This document shows positions 1-10,293 of a stretch of DNA of 64,000 nt, one piece after another (the stretch's first letter is position 1; every line of letters starts with the position of its first letter). A program made the translations under genes and the position numbers. The notes beneath the pieces were generated by a model. The model made no database searches and was not told where the DNA came from. It saw nothing but the letters and a program-made list of their open reading frames with translations. Location of the stretch: positions 682,001 to 746,000 of the forward strand of contig JAWUZG010000177.1 in NCBI GenBank assembly GCA_036785705.1. The letters are read 5' to 3'. The stretch is from Acanthornis magna (Eukaryota > Chordata > Aves > Passeriformes > Acanthizidae).

Positions 1-943
1 CATGATATTAAAGAGCTTTAGATACAATACAGTTTAAAAAACTCACCTTTTTTTGTGAAAAGATTTAAGACACAACTAAAAATATTTGTGAGTAGAATAT
101 TATGATTATAAACATTATTATATGAATATTATTATAAACTTTAGAAAGCATTCCTGTTTCTGTAGCTACCATGAAGCATGGAACTGGAAATGCTGCAATT
201 AATTTTATTCATTGGAAGAAGCTGTTTTGAGGGGAGACTTGTGGGGGGCTGCAACTTCAGGAGGGGCAGCTCTGATCTCTGTGTGACAGGGACAGGTCCT
301 GAGGGACTCTATTTCAGTTATCTAGAGGCACTTTAAAGGTATGTGGAGCTGGGATTATTATGCTCTCAAAGGGAGAAAGAGAAGATTGTGTTGATTCTCA
401 AACAGAAATTTGCAGTGACATCAAGAAGCTCTGAGCTATGTCCAGTTTCCCAAAGTTTCCAGCAGTTTTGTTGGAATCTCAATTTATTTAAGTAAAAATA
501 AAATCTGACTAGGTAATGTGAGTCAGAGATTAAAACAAATAAAGGGGGAAATAGGATGGATTTGTGAAGGATTTCTCCGTGTCCCTGTGACATCTCTTAC
601 CTTTGCTTAAGTTATAGGAACTACACCACTGCACAAGTTGCATTGATTCCTGAGTCCGAAGTTAGGATTTTTTTCCTTCTAGCTCTTTATAAATAATAAA
701 TCAGGAGATATTCCATATTTTACATTGTGCCTGTATTAATGACTCACTGGCAACGTGAAAACTAATAGAAAACTTCCCCTGAAAAGCAAAGAAAAAAGCT
801 CTGAAGCTTTCGAAAACTGTCAGAGTACTAAACCACAATATTGCTGAGCTTTATTTCCTTGCAGTGCATTGATCTCTACAAACACTGGAACAAACTCCAG
901 CAGCCTTCAGTACAAATAACTTTTGCCATCTCGGTGTCCTCAG
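1..943 (+). other. 3' end of EXOC4 intron 1
   Basis: This AT-rich unique sequence ends at the exon 2 acceptor. Exon 1 of EXOC4 (start codon and about 29 residues in human) is not in the window. I see no other exon, repeat family or regulatory motif here. Confidence 0.75.
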
Positions 944-1133
944 GACTCTATCCACCAGCGATGACGTGGAGGACCGCGAGAACGAGAAGGGGCGGCTGGA
1001 GGAGGCGTACGAGAAGTGTGACCGCGACCTGGACGAGCTGATCGTGCAGCACTACACCGAGCTGACCACGGCCATCCGCACCTACCAGAGCATCACCGAG
1101 CGCATCACCAACTCCCGCAACAAGATCAAGCAG
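944..1133 (+). CDS. EXOC4: EXOC4 (exocyst subunit SEC8), coding exon 2
   Basis: This exon encodes 63 full codons after one base completing a split Arg codon. It starts [20 protein letters not shown] and ends NSRNKIKQ. From memory of the human protein it is almost identical to residues of about 30-92. The segment is the start of the Sec8 N-terminal domain, a long charged helix. In the exocyst, the N-terminal helices of SEC3, SEC5, SEC6 and SEC8 pack into a bundle that tethers secretory vesicles at the plasma membrane. The acceptor is gtgtcctcag and the donor is CAG|GTGAGA. Third codon positions are nearly all G or C. A minisatellite begins 57 bp after the donor, and the reading frame stays open into the intron up to 2006, so frame alone cannot mark the exon end. 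The splice site and homology place it at 1133. Confidence 0.97.
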
Positions 1134-1190
1134 GTGAGAGCCACCCCGGGGTGTTTGTGGGTTGGGGTCAGGCCACAGGCTCTGCTCCAG

Positions 1191-1906
1191 GTGTCCATCT
1201 CCTTTTCCTGGATCCAGGTGTCCATCTCCCTTTTCCTGGATCCAGGTGTCCATCTCCCTTTTCCTGGATCCAGGTGTCCGTCTCCCTTTTCCTGGATCCA
1301 GGTGTCTCTCTCCCTTTTCCTGGATCCAGGTGTACATCTCCCTTTTCCTGGATCCAGGTGTCTCTCTCCCTTTTCCTGGATCCAGGTGTACATCTCCTTT
1401 TCCTGGGTCCAGGTGTCCATCTCCTTTTCCTGGATCCAGGTGTCCATCTCCTTTTCCTGGATCCAGGTGTCCATCTCCCTTTCCCTGGATCCAGGTGTCC
1501 ATCTCCTTTTCCTGGATCCAGGTGTACATCTGCCATTTCCTGGATCCAGATGTCCATCTCCCTTTTCCTGGATCCAGGTGTCCATCTCCCTTTTCCTGGA
1601 TCCAGGTGTCCATCTCCCTTTTCCTGGATCCAGGTGTTCATCTCCCTTTTCCTGGATCCAGGTGTACATCTCCTTTTCCTGGATCCAGGTGTCCATCTCC
1701 TTTTCCTGGATCCAGGTGTCCATCTCCTTTTTCCTGGATCCAGGTGTATATCTCCTTTTTCCTGGATCCAGGTGTATATCTCCTTTTTCCTGGATCCAGG
1801 TGTATATCTCCTTTTTCCTGGATCCAGGTGTCCATCTCCTTTTTCCTGGATCCAGGTGTATATCTCCCTTTTCCTGGGTCCAGGTGTCCATCTCCTTTTT
1901 CCTGGC
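1191..1906. repeat. 27-28 bp minisatellite, 26 units, beside exon 2
   Basis: The unit is GTGTCCATCTCC followed by CTTTTCCTGGATCCAG, 27 or 28 bp depending on the length of the C/T run. I count 26 units. Nearly all carry GGATCC. Variants are grouped: gtatat and ctttttcc versions cluster in units 20-25, as expected from local unit duplication. Each unit ends with a pyrimidine run and CAG|GTG, so it looks like both a splice acceptor and a weak donor. The unit contains no stop in several frames, which creates overlapping long ORFs on both strands; none is a gene. Confidence 0.97.
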
Positions 1907-2094
1907 TGCTGTTGTTTTAGTGGTGGTTTTGCTACCAGAGATGGAAGCTCCAAGCTCCCGTCCCTTTGTTTTTCCAGCTTCTTGTCATCGTTCTGAGCTG
2001 AGTTAAAATTGAGTTGAGAAAGTGGTGGTAGCCACTAAATAGCCACTCAACTCCCCCCTGGAATTCTGTGTCCAGCCCTGTTGGAAAAGATCCT

Positions 2095-2543
2095 GAGGAG
2101 GCCCTGGAGCTGCTCCCGGAGCTGGAGCCCCTCTGCTCTGGAGCCAGGCTGGGAGAGCTGGGAATGTTCCCTGGAGAAGGGAAGGACACAGGGAGAGCTG
2201 CGAGCCCCTGGCAGGGCCTGAAGGGCTCCAGGAGAGCTGCAGAGGGACTGGGGACAAGGGCTGCAGGGACAGCACACAGGGAATGGCTTGGCAGTGGCAG
2301 AGGGCAGGGCCAGATGGGATCTTGGGAATTGGGAATTGCTGCCGGGGAGGGTGGGGAGGGGCTGGGCTGGAATTGCCAGAGCAGCTGTGGCTGCCCCTGG
2401 ATCCCTGCAGTGTCCCAGGCCAGGCTGGACAGGGCTTGGAGCATCCTGGGACAGTGACAGGTGTCCCTGCCAGGGCAGGGGTGGAAGAAGATGATCTTTA
2501 AGTTCCCTTCAACCCCACATCTTAGTGTGATTCTGATTCTAAG
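2095..2543 (+). mobile_element. CR1 LINE 3' fragment
   Basis: This is a truncated CR1 retrotransposon 3' end in sense orientation. It contains GGAGCCAGGCTGGGAGAGCT near 2140, the block CCAGGCTGGACAGGGCTTGG near 2420, and ends near TGATTCTGATTC, the short tandem tail typical of bird CR1. The same sequence recurs at 31311-31695 (reverse), 34587-34958 and 39678-39830. The left boundary is approximate. Confidence 0.85.
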
Positions 2544-5326
2544 CTCGGCCTGAGCACAAGTGACTCTGTCATCACAGCACCATCCAGTCCCCATACCATT
2601 GTCCCCATCCACTCCCAATACCATTGTCCCACGCCGTGTCTTACTGGCAGCATTTTCTGTAGTATCTGTTCTGTGAGAACAGAAGTAGTTAAAAGTCAGA
2701 GTGAGAGGTGGATGTGAAGCACAAAGCTGTGCAGTGCCCCTGTTCATTTATTGTCTGGGTGTGTTGCTCTCAGGTTGTTGAAGTCTCCAGGGCTGCTGAG
2801 CTCACACCTTTCCATCTCATCCTTTCATGTTTTGCTGTCTTGGCCTCCAGCCACCTCCTGAATGCTCTGGGTGATTCGTCAGCTTGCTTTTGCTCAGAGA
2901 ATATGAATTTTGGTGCTGTTTCCAAGCTCAGCTGTGTTGTGTGAATGTCCACGAACTCTGTGCCCCTGAATCTTTCTGCATTTTGAGTGCTCACACTTGG
3001 GTACGGTGCCAGTAAATAACTCTGGCTCTCGTGGCTGGGGATTCTCTGAGCTGCTCTGTCCTGCAGCAACAGATGAGTTCTTTGGGCTCCTGTCTTGTAC
3101 TTCCTGTGCAGTTTACTGTACCTAAACTTTGCAAACCAGGCACCAAATTTTTTTTCCCCCTCCTGTCTCTGCAGAATTCTCAGCTTTAAACCTTTCCCAG
3201 CAGTGCTTTTGGAGCAGTAGGGTTTTTACCTTTATGGGGTTACATACTGACCCTTCTGGCTTTTAAATTCATTTAACATTTTCAAAGAAAATGAGAGCAT
3301 TCTGATGCTTTCCAAGGTAAGAGTTCATGCTAGGATTTATGGACAGAGCTCAGCAGTCTGAAAGCAGAGATCAATTCCACTAAATTTGAAATCAACTGTA
3401 GGCAGTGGCCTGTTTTCACACAGTGTGCAAAGCTTTGCAGAGGTCAGAACAAACAGGGAGTGGTGTGACCTTTGGGTCCCACCTAGAAGAATGACTGTAA
3501 AGGTGAGGGACCTTTTGGTATTTAAGTTTTCTTATTAGTTTTGGTCAATATGTATTGAAGTGGCTTTGACCTAATCTCACAGGAGGCCCAGATGTGGTTT
3601 GTCATCAATCTCTGTTACACTCCAGGCTTGCTTTTTCTGTTCCCTCTGTGCAAGGTGGGTGATCACGTGGAGTTCACTCGCATTAGGAACTGTTCAAGTG
3701 ATAGAAACTCCAGATCCCTCTGTGGCTCTGCCTTTTGTAGTCAATTCTTGTGTCAGTTCCTGGTGGGAAAGGTTTAGTTTTGGGTTTAGCTACGGAGGCG
3801 TTGCCACTGTAAAACAATTAGGAAGTAGCACCAATTTGGGCTGCCAAGGGGTGATTTCTTTAAAGATTTGCTGTTCATTCCTTCCCCTGCTCCCACATGT
3901 GGATAGAAATCCTGATCTGTCTTGCAAGGACAGGAGTAGCAATGCCTGGTGAGATTCCTTCTGGCCCCATGATTGTTTGCTGACCTAATTTGGCTCTCTG
4001 TAGCAGCAGTCCACTGATGCTGCTGTGCCAGGTCAGTGAAACATTTCCAATTAATGTATTGAACAGGGATTAGATGGGAAATGAACTCCATGTGTGTTTT
4101 AGTTTGCTTTTTATGATTCTCTTAGATGAGGTTTTTTTTGTCGGCTGAGGATTTTTCTGTGTTCCTCTTTTCAAAAGGACATTTTGGAGTGCACTGTTGA
4201 AATCTCAAACTCTCCTGCCTCTGGACAGAGGCTCTTTTATGGAGTTGTTGTTATTTACCTGTGTCCAGTTTTGGTCCATTGATGTGTTTTTCGCGTGTAA
4301 TTTTTTTTTTAAACTGCCTTTAGGTGAGCAAGGTAGAAAGCACAGCTGAAGTGGGATTTGTGGAGTGCTTTAAAGGCTCATTATTTAAAAATAAATTGAA
4401 GGGCTTCTTCTGAGTGTCTCTCTTCATGTGTAATTCAGTGAGAGTTCAGCCTGAGAAAAGGTTGGGCCCCGAGTATTCATAACTTATCACCAAACAAGAG
4501 TGGTGTGAAAGCAATGTGTGAAGCTGTGCTGCTAATTGCTTCCACGTTTTAATATGATTGTTGATTTGCATGATGCAGGAAAAGTTAGGTTACACTGACC
4601 TTCCCAGGGAATACTGGGAGATCCTGAAAGCAGGGAATGTGAGGAGAGAGAATGGAGAAGAGAAACTCTTGATGTTGCCTGAAGGGGGAAAAAATTAGAA
4701 ATTTTGCTGCTTGGAGAATGGCACGAGGCTCAAAACCAAACTGAATGGCAACACCAAAGGCTTGTAAAGCCTTGATAAATAATGGAAATGCTATTTTGAA
4801 CTCTTTTCTTAAATGTTCCACCAAAACCATCTCTCTTCCAAAAAAGAGATTGGTGTTGCTCAAGTTATTGGGAGAATGGTTGTAGTCTTAGCTAGTCTTG
4901 TTTCAAAGCAAGGGCACCAAACTTGAAGGAGGAGACTTGCCAAAAGCTTTAATTGGCAGATGGAAAATGTTTACAGCAGGAAAATTAGTGGTGGCTTATT
5001 TGCTTCCACTGAAAATTGGATTATTGCTGTTTGCCAAAATACTGAATTGGTTTTGGAAAATGGCACATCAGGCCTTGGTTGTGGTTACCAGGATCTGGTG
5101 TTTGCTCAATTTGTGATACTTCATTTTCACGAGTGGTATAAAACTTGTATTAAAAGCCATTTCACTATGAGAGAAGTTCAGCTTTGATGGTCCATACAGT
5201 TCCCTTCAGCCAAAGCACTCCGAAGGAAATGAAATTTGGGTTTAGCCTTGTGATATTTTTGGAATTCCCAATCAAGTGAACGTGGGGAAGGGACAGACGG
5301 AATTAACCCTTGCCGTGCCGCTGCAG

Positions 5327-5521
5327 GTGAAGGAGAACCTGCTGTCCTGCAAGATGCTGCTGCACTGCAAGCGCGACGAGCTGCGCAAGCTGTGGATCGA
5401 GGGCATCGAGCACAAGCACGTCCTCAACCTGCTGGACGAGATCGAGAACATCAAGCAGGTCCCTCAGAAGCTGGAGCAGTGCATGGCCAGCAAGCGCTAC
5501 CTCAACGCCACCGACATGCTG
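5327..5521 (+). CDS. EXOC4: EXOC4 (exocyst subunit SEC8), coding exon 3
   Basis: This exon has exactly 65 codons in phase 0 at both ends. It runs from [20 protein letters not shown] to NATDML and follows directly on the KIKQ end of exon 2. It continues the Sec8 N-terminal helical domain, human residues of about 93-157. The conserved core [19 protein letters not shown] is intact. Small differences from the human sequence as I remember it sit near the end (KRYLN versus KHYLS). The acceptor tract ccgtgccgctgcag is short in pyrimidines. The donor is CTG|GTACGT. A (TCCTC)n tract of about 280 bp starts about 7 bp inside the intron, so the donor lies against a very long polypyrimidine run. The frame stays open through that repeat to 5839, which I read as repeat by-product and not coding sequence. 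Confidence 0.97.
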
Positions 5522-5527
5522 GTACGT

Positions 5528-5815
5528 CCCTCCTCTCCTCTCCTCTCCTCTCCTCTCCTCTCCTCTCCTCTCCTCTCCTCTCCTCTCCTCTCTCTCTCCT
5601 CTCCTCTCCTCTCCTCTCCTCTCCTCTCCTCTCCTCTCCTCTCCTCTCCTCTCCTCTCCTCTCCTCTCCTCTCCTCTCCTCCTCTCCTCTCCTCTCCTCT
5701 CCTCTCCTCTCCTCTCCTCTCCTCTCCTCTCCTCTCCTCTCCTCTCCTCTCCTCTCCTCTCCTCTCTCCTCTCCTCTCCTCTCCTCTCCTCTCCTCCTTC
5801 CCATCCTCCTCTCCT
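5528..5815. repeat. (TCCTC)n pentanucleotide microsatellite
   Basis: About 285 bp of nearly pure TCCTC repeats with a few slips. It starts about 7 bp after the exon 3 splice donor. The + strand is all pyrimidine, so the template strand of EXOC4 is all purine (GAGGA). Long ORFs on both strands (Leu/Ser-rich on +, Glu/Arg-rich on -) are products of the repeat. Confidence 0.98.
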
Positions 5816-6072
5816 TTCCATCATCTCCTCCTTCCCTGACCCGTTCCTCCTCTCCATCCCTGCCCCATCCTCCTCTCCTTTCCTGTCCCATCCCTTCCCC
5901 TCTCCCTCCGTTCCCCTCTCCCTCCGTTCCCCTCTCCCTCCGTTCCCCTCTCCTCCCTTCCCTCTCCTCCCTTCCCCTCTCCCTCCCTTCCCCTCTCCCT
6001 CCCTTCCCCTCTCCCTCCCTTCCCCTCTCCCTCCCTTCCCCTCTCCCTCCCTTCCCCTCTTCCTCCCCTTCT
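5815..6072. repeat. Degenerate C/T-rich extension of the TCCTC tract
   Basis: A polypyrimidine run with imperfect units such as CCCTCTCCCTCCGTTC and CCTCTCCCTCCCTTC, 14-15 bp long. It continues the microsatellite without a break and probably reflects older, mutated repeat units. Confidence 0.9.
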
Positions 6073-6356
6073 GTAACCATTCCTTCTTTACCAATTTAAT
6101 CTGCACATAGGATCCCGTTTTGCAGTCTCATGCTTTATTTTAAAATTAATTTTCCAGACACCTGCCCGTATCATCTTCTTTCTTAAAATCTTATCAGTTA
6201 TTCCAAACCCATTTTTATTAGAGAAGAACTGCCCTGTGTCCCTCCTGTTTCGTCCCCAGAATGCACTCACCGCTTTGGTCATTATTCAAAGGGGAGACTC
6301 TTGCACAGTTTAGGCATTTCTGCCTCATTGTCTGGATGAGAGGACAAAGCTTTAAT

Positions 6357-6566
6357 GTTTAGGTTGGCTTTAGAAAGAATTTCTTCATGGAAAGGGTGAT
6401 CAGGCATGGGAATGAAGTCGCAGGGAGGTTTGGAGTCCCAGACCCTGGAGGGGTCCAAGGAATGACTGGGGGTGGCACTCAGTGGTGGGGATTGGCCACA
6501 GGTTGGCCTTGATGATCTCAGAGATAATTTCCGACCTAATTGGTTTTGTGACTCTGTGATTCTTTT
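6357..6566 (+). mobile_element. CR1 LINE 3' fragment
   Basis: Sense-orientation CR1 tail. It has the conserved blocks for TTTCTTCATGGAAAGGGT, GGAGTCCCAGACCCTGGAGG and TTGATGATCTCAGAGAT, and ends with TGTGACTCTGTGATTCT, the CR1 terminal repeat. Confidence 0.88.
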
Positions 6567-7068
6567 ACCAGGGCTCTTGATCCTTTCTGCTTGCTTCCAC
6601 CTCTTTTTAAATCTTTTTCTCCCCTCAAATGTTTTTTCTCTTCATTTCCAGCTCTTTTGTCAGCTTGCCTTTCAGTTCCAGTCTTGGGCTGGAGTTAGAA
6701 GTTCCCTGGACTTCTCTAATAACAATCTTTCTCTTTTTCTAAACTTAACAAGGCTCCAGTCCTTCCTTTCCTGGAACTGTGTTGTAGTAATTAAAAACAA
6801 GGGAGGTGATTTTTCTCCACTCAGTGCTGCCATGTGGAGTGCTCGGGCCAGTTTTGGGCTCTCCAGTACAAGAGGGATGGAGTTCCTGAGTCCAGGCCAG
6901 TGCAGGATCACAGGGATGGTTAAGGAGCATCTCACACGTGGAGAGAGGCTGAGAGAATCCTCAGGAGATGGTTATTATATATACTGATGGTTATTATTGT
7001 TTGATGGGAGGGTGCAAAGAGAACAGAGCCACACTCTGCTGAGTGCTGCCCAGGAGAGGAGGGATGGG

Positions 7069-7488
7069 TGATGCCTTCAAGTATTTCTGGTTTTTTCTTT
7101 TCATGTATCTGTAACTTGCTGCAGTTCTGTGCTTCTTACAAAGTGCTGAAATCCTCTGTCCCAGCACCTTTGGCCAAACAAGGCTCTCTGAACACAGATT
7201 CAAGGATATAATCGTTGCCTTAGGGCCTGAAAATATGTAAACAACTGTGAGCTGGGGGAGCAGGCCTGGGGTGGTGAACATCATCACCTGAGGATGAGAT
7301 TGGAGAATTAAGGGCCAATGTGCTAATGGCACAGAACTTGTAAAAGGTGAAGGGTTCATGACCCAGTGTCCATTTTGGGTGTCATCCCTGGGAGGGACTT
7401 TTCCTTGCCCAAATGTACCTTGAAGGCCTTGAATAAATTTGTCCACATTTATATTCCTAATTTGTTTTGGCCTTTGTTTCAGGCATCA
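7069..7488 (+). mobile_element. Solo LTR, TGATGCC family copy 1 (ERV1-like)
   Basis: A 420-bp element that begins TGATGCCT and ends AGGCATCA, a perfect 8-bp inverted terminus. It is flanked by the 4-bp direct repeat TGGG (7065-7068 and 7489-7492). A polyadenylation signal AATAAA lies near 7432. There are no retroviral genes beside it, so it is a solo LTR. A 4-bp target duplication points to class I (ERV1-like) retroviruses. Related copies lie at 22110-22533 and 54409-54811. Confidence 0.87.
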
Positions 7489-9947
7489 TGGGCACAGCCT
7501 GAAATACAGGAAATAGTCTGACCCTAAAACAGCCTTTTTTATTGTTGAGCACTGCAACAGGTTCAACCTCCATAGACCCAGAGAGGCTGGGGAGTGTCCC
7601 TCTGGAAAATTTTCAAATCTAGATGGACATGGCTCCAGGTGCCCATGTTGAGCAGGGAGGGGGATTTGATGTTCTCCAGAGGTCCTTTCCATCCTGAACC
7701 ACTCTGGGATCCAAAAGTGGAGGCAAAAGTAGTACCTCTGTTTCTTACTCCTCTTTGCCAGACAGCACCTTTAAGGCCATCTCTTCATTGCCTTATTTTG
7801 TTTTTTTCAACTTCCCTGTCCTTTGTTGTCTCTCTTAGCTGTGCCTTTTCACTCCTTTTTAATAACTCATTATCCAACAGGAGAAAGAGCTGGAAATTTT
7901 CATGTTGGCACCTTGAACTTTAATTTCCTCCTTTTTGCTTTATTTTATTTCACCCTAACTGTGACTCTGTAAAACTTGCCTTGTTCCTCCAATACACTTT
8001 CCAGAGCTGGAGGCCAATCTCGTCCCATCCTCCTGTGGCCTGTGGTGTTTGCCTGATATTTTCAATTGTCAGAGGTGAAAAAGGAGATGTGAATTTAGGG
8101 TGTTCAGTGTAGGTATTAAAACATGATATTCAGAGTTACCATCAGTATCAGTTCAAATGTTGGTGCTTTTTTCACTGATGGGCTTCCCAGTTTGCTTGGT
8201 TTGGGTATTTTGTAGGTGCCTTTTTGAATTTAAAAAAATTATTTTCAAAATTCCAGGCAAGTCATCTATCTCTTATTGCAATCTGTGATAGGACGTGTAA
8301 GGAGAAAAATAACATTGCTTAGGATTTATCATACATTATGCTTTAGAAATGGTTTTCAGGCTGTGTATCTGTTATCTTACTGGTATGCAATATTTTGTGC
8401 ACATTTATTTTAAATATAAACACTTATGTATATATAAATATGTGTGTTAGGGTAAAGTTGCCTGTGGCTATGAGGGAGAGACAGCATTAGATCTCTCTGA
8501 TTTATAGATTTCTGCAGCATTTCTGCCGCTGCTCTGTGTTGGGTTGTTTTTTGTTTTCAGAATAGAGAATCTTCTCTAATAAATCAAATAATAATGATAC
8601 AAAAAGCAGCTGTTAGTTCATGGGCTTTTTTTGAATATATCAGGGAACGCGGAGAAACCTCGAGTGGAAATTGAACACTCAATTTCAGCTGCTCATTGAC
8701 ACTTGCAATTCTCATTTGAAGACAAATGTGCCTGTATAAAGAAACAGTAATTCACCTGCGTTCGGAGCTTTTTCCTGGCCAAAAATCACTGTAGAGGCTC
8801 ATTGGCTTTTGCCATCTTGTGTTAACAGAGCTCTGCGAGGCTGTGATGTTGTAATCACTCACTGGCTGCGGGATAATTCCCCTCTCCTTTGATATGATAG
8901 GAATATTATGTAAAATCATTACTAATCTGTCAGGGAGGCAGAGTGTCTATAGATCTGCCTGTCCTTTGGTTTCACTCCTCAAGGTAAACAGATGCTGGTG
9001 CCTTAAAACAACCCCAGAGTGAGTCTGTGCCCTCACCCTGAGCTGCAGCCCTGATTAATGTTGTTCCTGTAGCCTTGTGATCCATACAGAGGCAAGGAGA
9101 CCTTTGCAGCCCTGCAATCACTCCCAGGGCATCATTCCAGCCTGCTGCATGCCATTCCTGCAGCCTGCTCTTTGTATTCCGCTCACATTAATTGAAGTAA
9201 TTTTGCCACTGAAGCGTGTTTCGAACCTCTGCATTTAAATTGAAATTTTAATTCCCTTATTGTTTGGAAAAGACGGCTGAGGATGGCTTGTTACAGGTTT
9301 CATTATCACTCCAAACTCTCCAGCTGCTGGTTCTAATGTGCAGTGACTGAGTAATGCAGGCAAGGATTGTTAATAAAAGAGTGGCAGCTTTTCCCACTCG
9401 GATAAACACAATGCAGAGGTACTTTGTGACAGCTTACATTTGTATGAAGTTAAAAATTTTTGAAGTGACAGCTTTTTTTCTTTCTGATTCCGTATCCAGC
9501 CAGAGCAGCACACAAATATCAGGTGTTCCCGTTGTGTGTTCCTCCAGCATCTTGATAATTCCAGGAGCAAAGGAAGCAGGATCAGGTTTGCTGTCCTATA
9601 ATTGCACATTACAGGTTGTCTAAAAGAGCCCAGTTCCAGCATCCTTTGAATGTGAAGCTTTGGAGAATTTTGGAATATCTGGAACAGATAAAATGCCTGT
9701 TTGAGCTGGAATGCATTTTAGTTATTTTCCATTTCTTTATGTGCCTTTTTTATCGAGCGAGTTGGTACATTTTCCTGAAATGGAGCTGTTTTTTCACACA
9801 CTGAATTACTGACAGCAATATTCACTTTTATGTGGCACTTGTGTGCAGCCATTTGTGTGTGGGTTTTGTTTAATATAAAACAACAAAAGGGTTCTGGGGG
9901 ACCTTGTGGCTCTGCACAGCTCCTGACAGGAGGGGACAGCCGGGGGG

Positions 9948-10230
9948 GGGTCGGGCTGTGCTCCAGGGAACAGCGACAGGAGGAGAGGGAACAGCCTCAA
10001 ATTGCACCTGGGGAGGCTTAGGGTGGATATTGGGGAAAATTTCATCAGTGAAGGGTGGTGGAGGTGAGCGTGGAGTCCCCATCCACCCCTGGAGGGATTT
10101 CAGAGCCCTGTGGATGTGGCACTTGGGGACATGGCCCAACGGTGGCCTTGGCAGTGCTGGGGATGGTTGGACTCGATGATCTTAGAGATCTTTTCCAACC
10201 CAATGAATTCCTTGAGTCTGTGATCTGACA
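9948..10230 (+). mobile_element. CR1 LINE 3' end
   Basis: A good match to the standard bird CR1 3' region as I remember it: the AACAGCGACAGGAGGAGAGG block, then GGGGAGGCTTAGGGTGGATA, GATGTGGCACTTGGGGACAT and GGTTGGACTCGATGATCTTA, ending at TGAGTCTGTGATCTG. Confidence 0.92.
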
Positions 10231-10293
10231 TTGAGGGGAAATTCTGACACAGGAGGAGCTTCCTAAGAGCAATCTCCAGACACAGGAGCAGAG

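Larger units (their letters stand above)
1134..5326 (+). other. EXOC4 intron 2
   Basis: A 4.2-kb intron. It holds the minisatellite at about 1191-1906 and a CR1 at 2095-2543. From about 2545 to 5326 it is unique sequence with short T-runs. I see no convincing exon or repeat family in that last part. Confidence 0.85.

Noticed and set aside
966..2006. 346-residue open frame on + starting in exon 2
   Set aside because: Only the first part is EXOC4. After 1133 it is intron and minisatellite; the same region is open in several frames on both strands.
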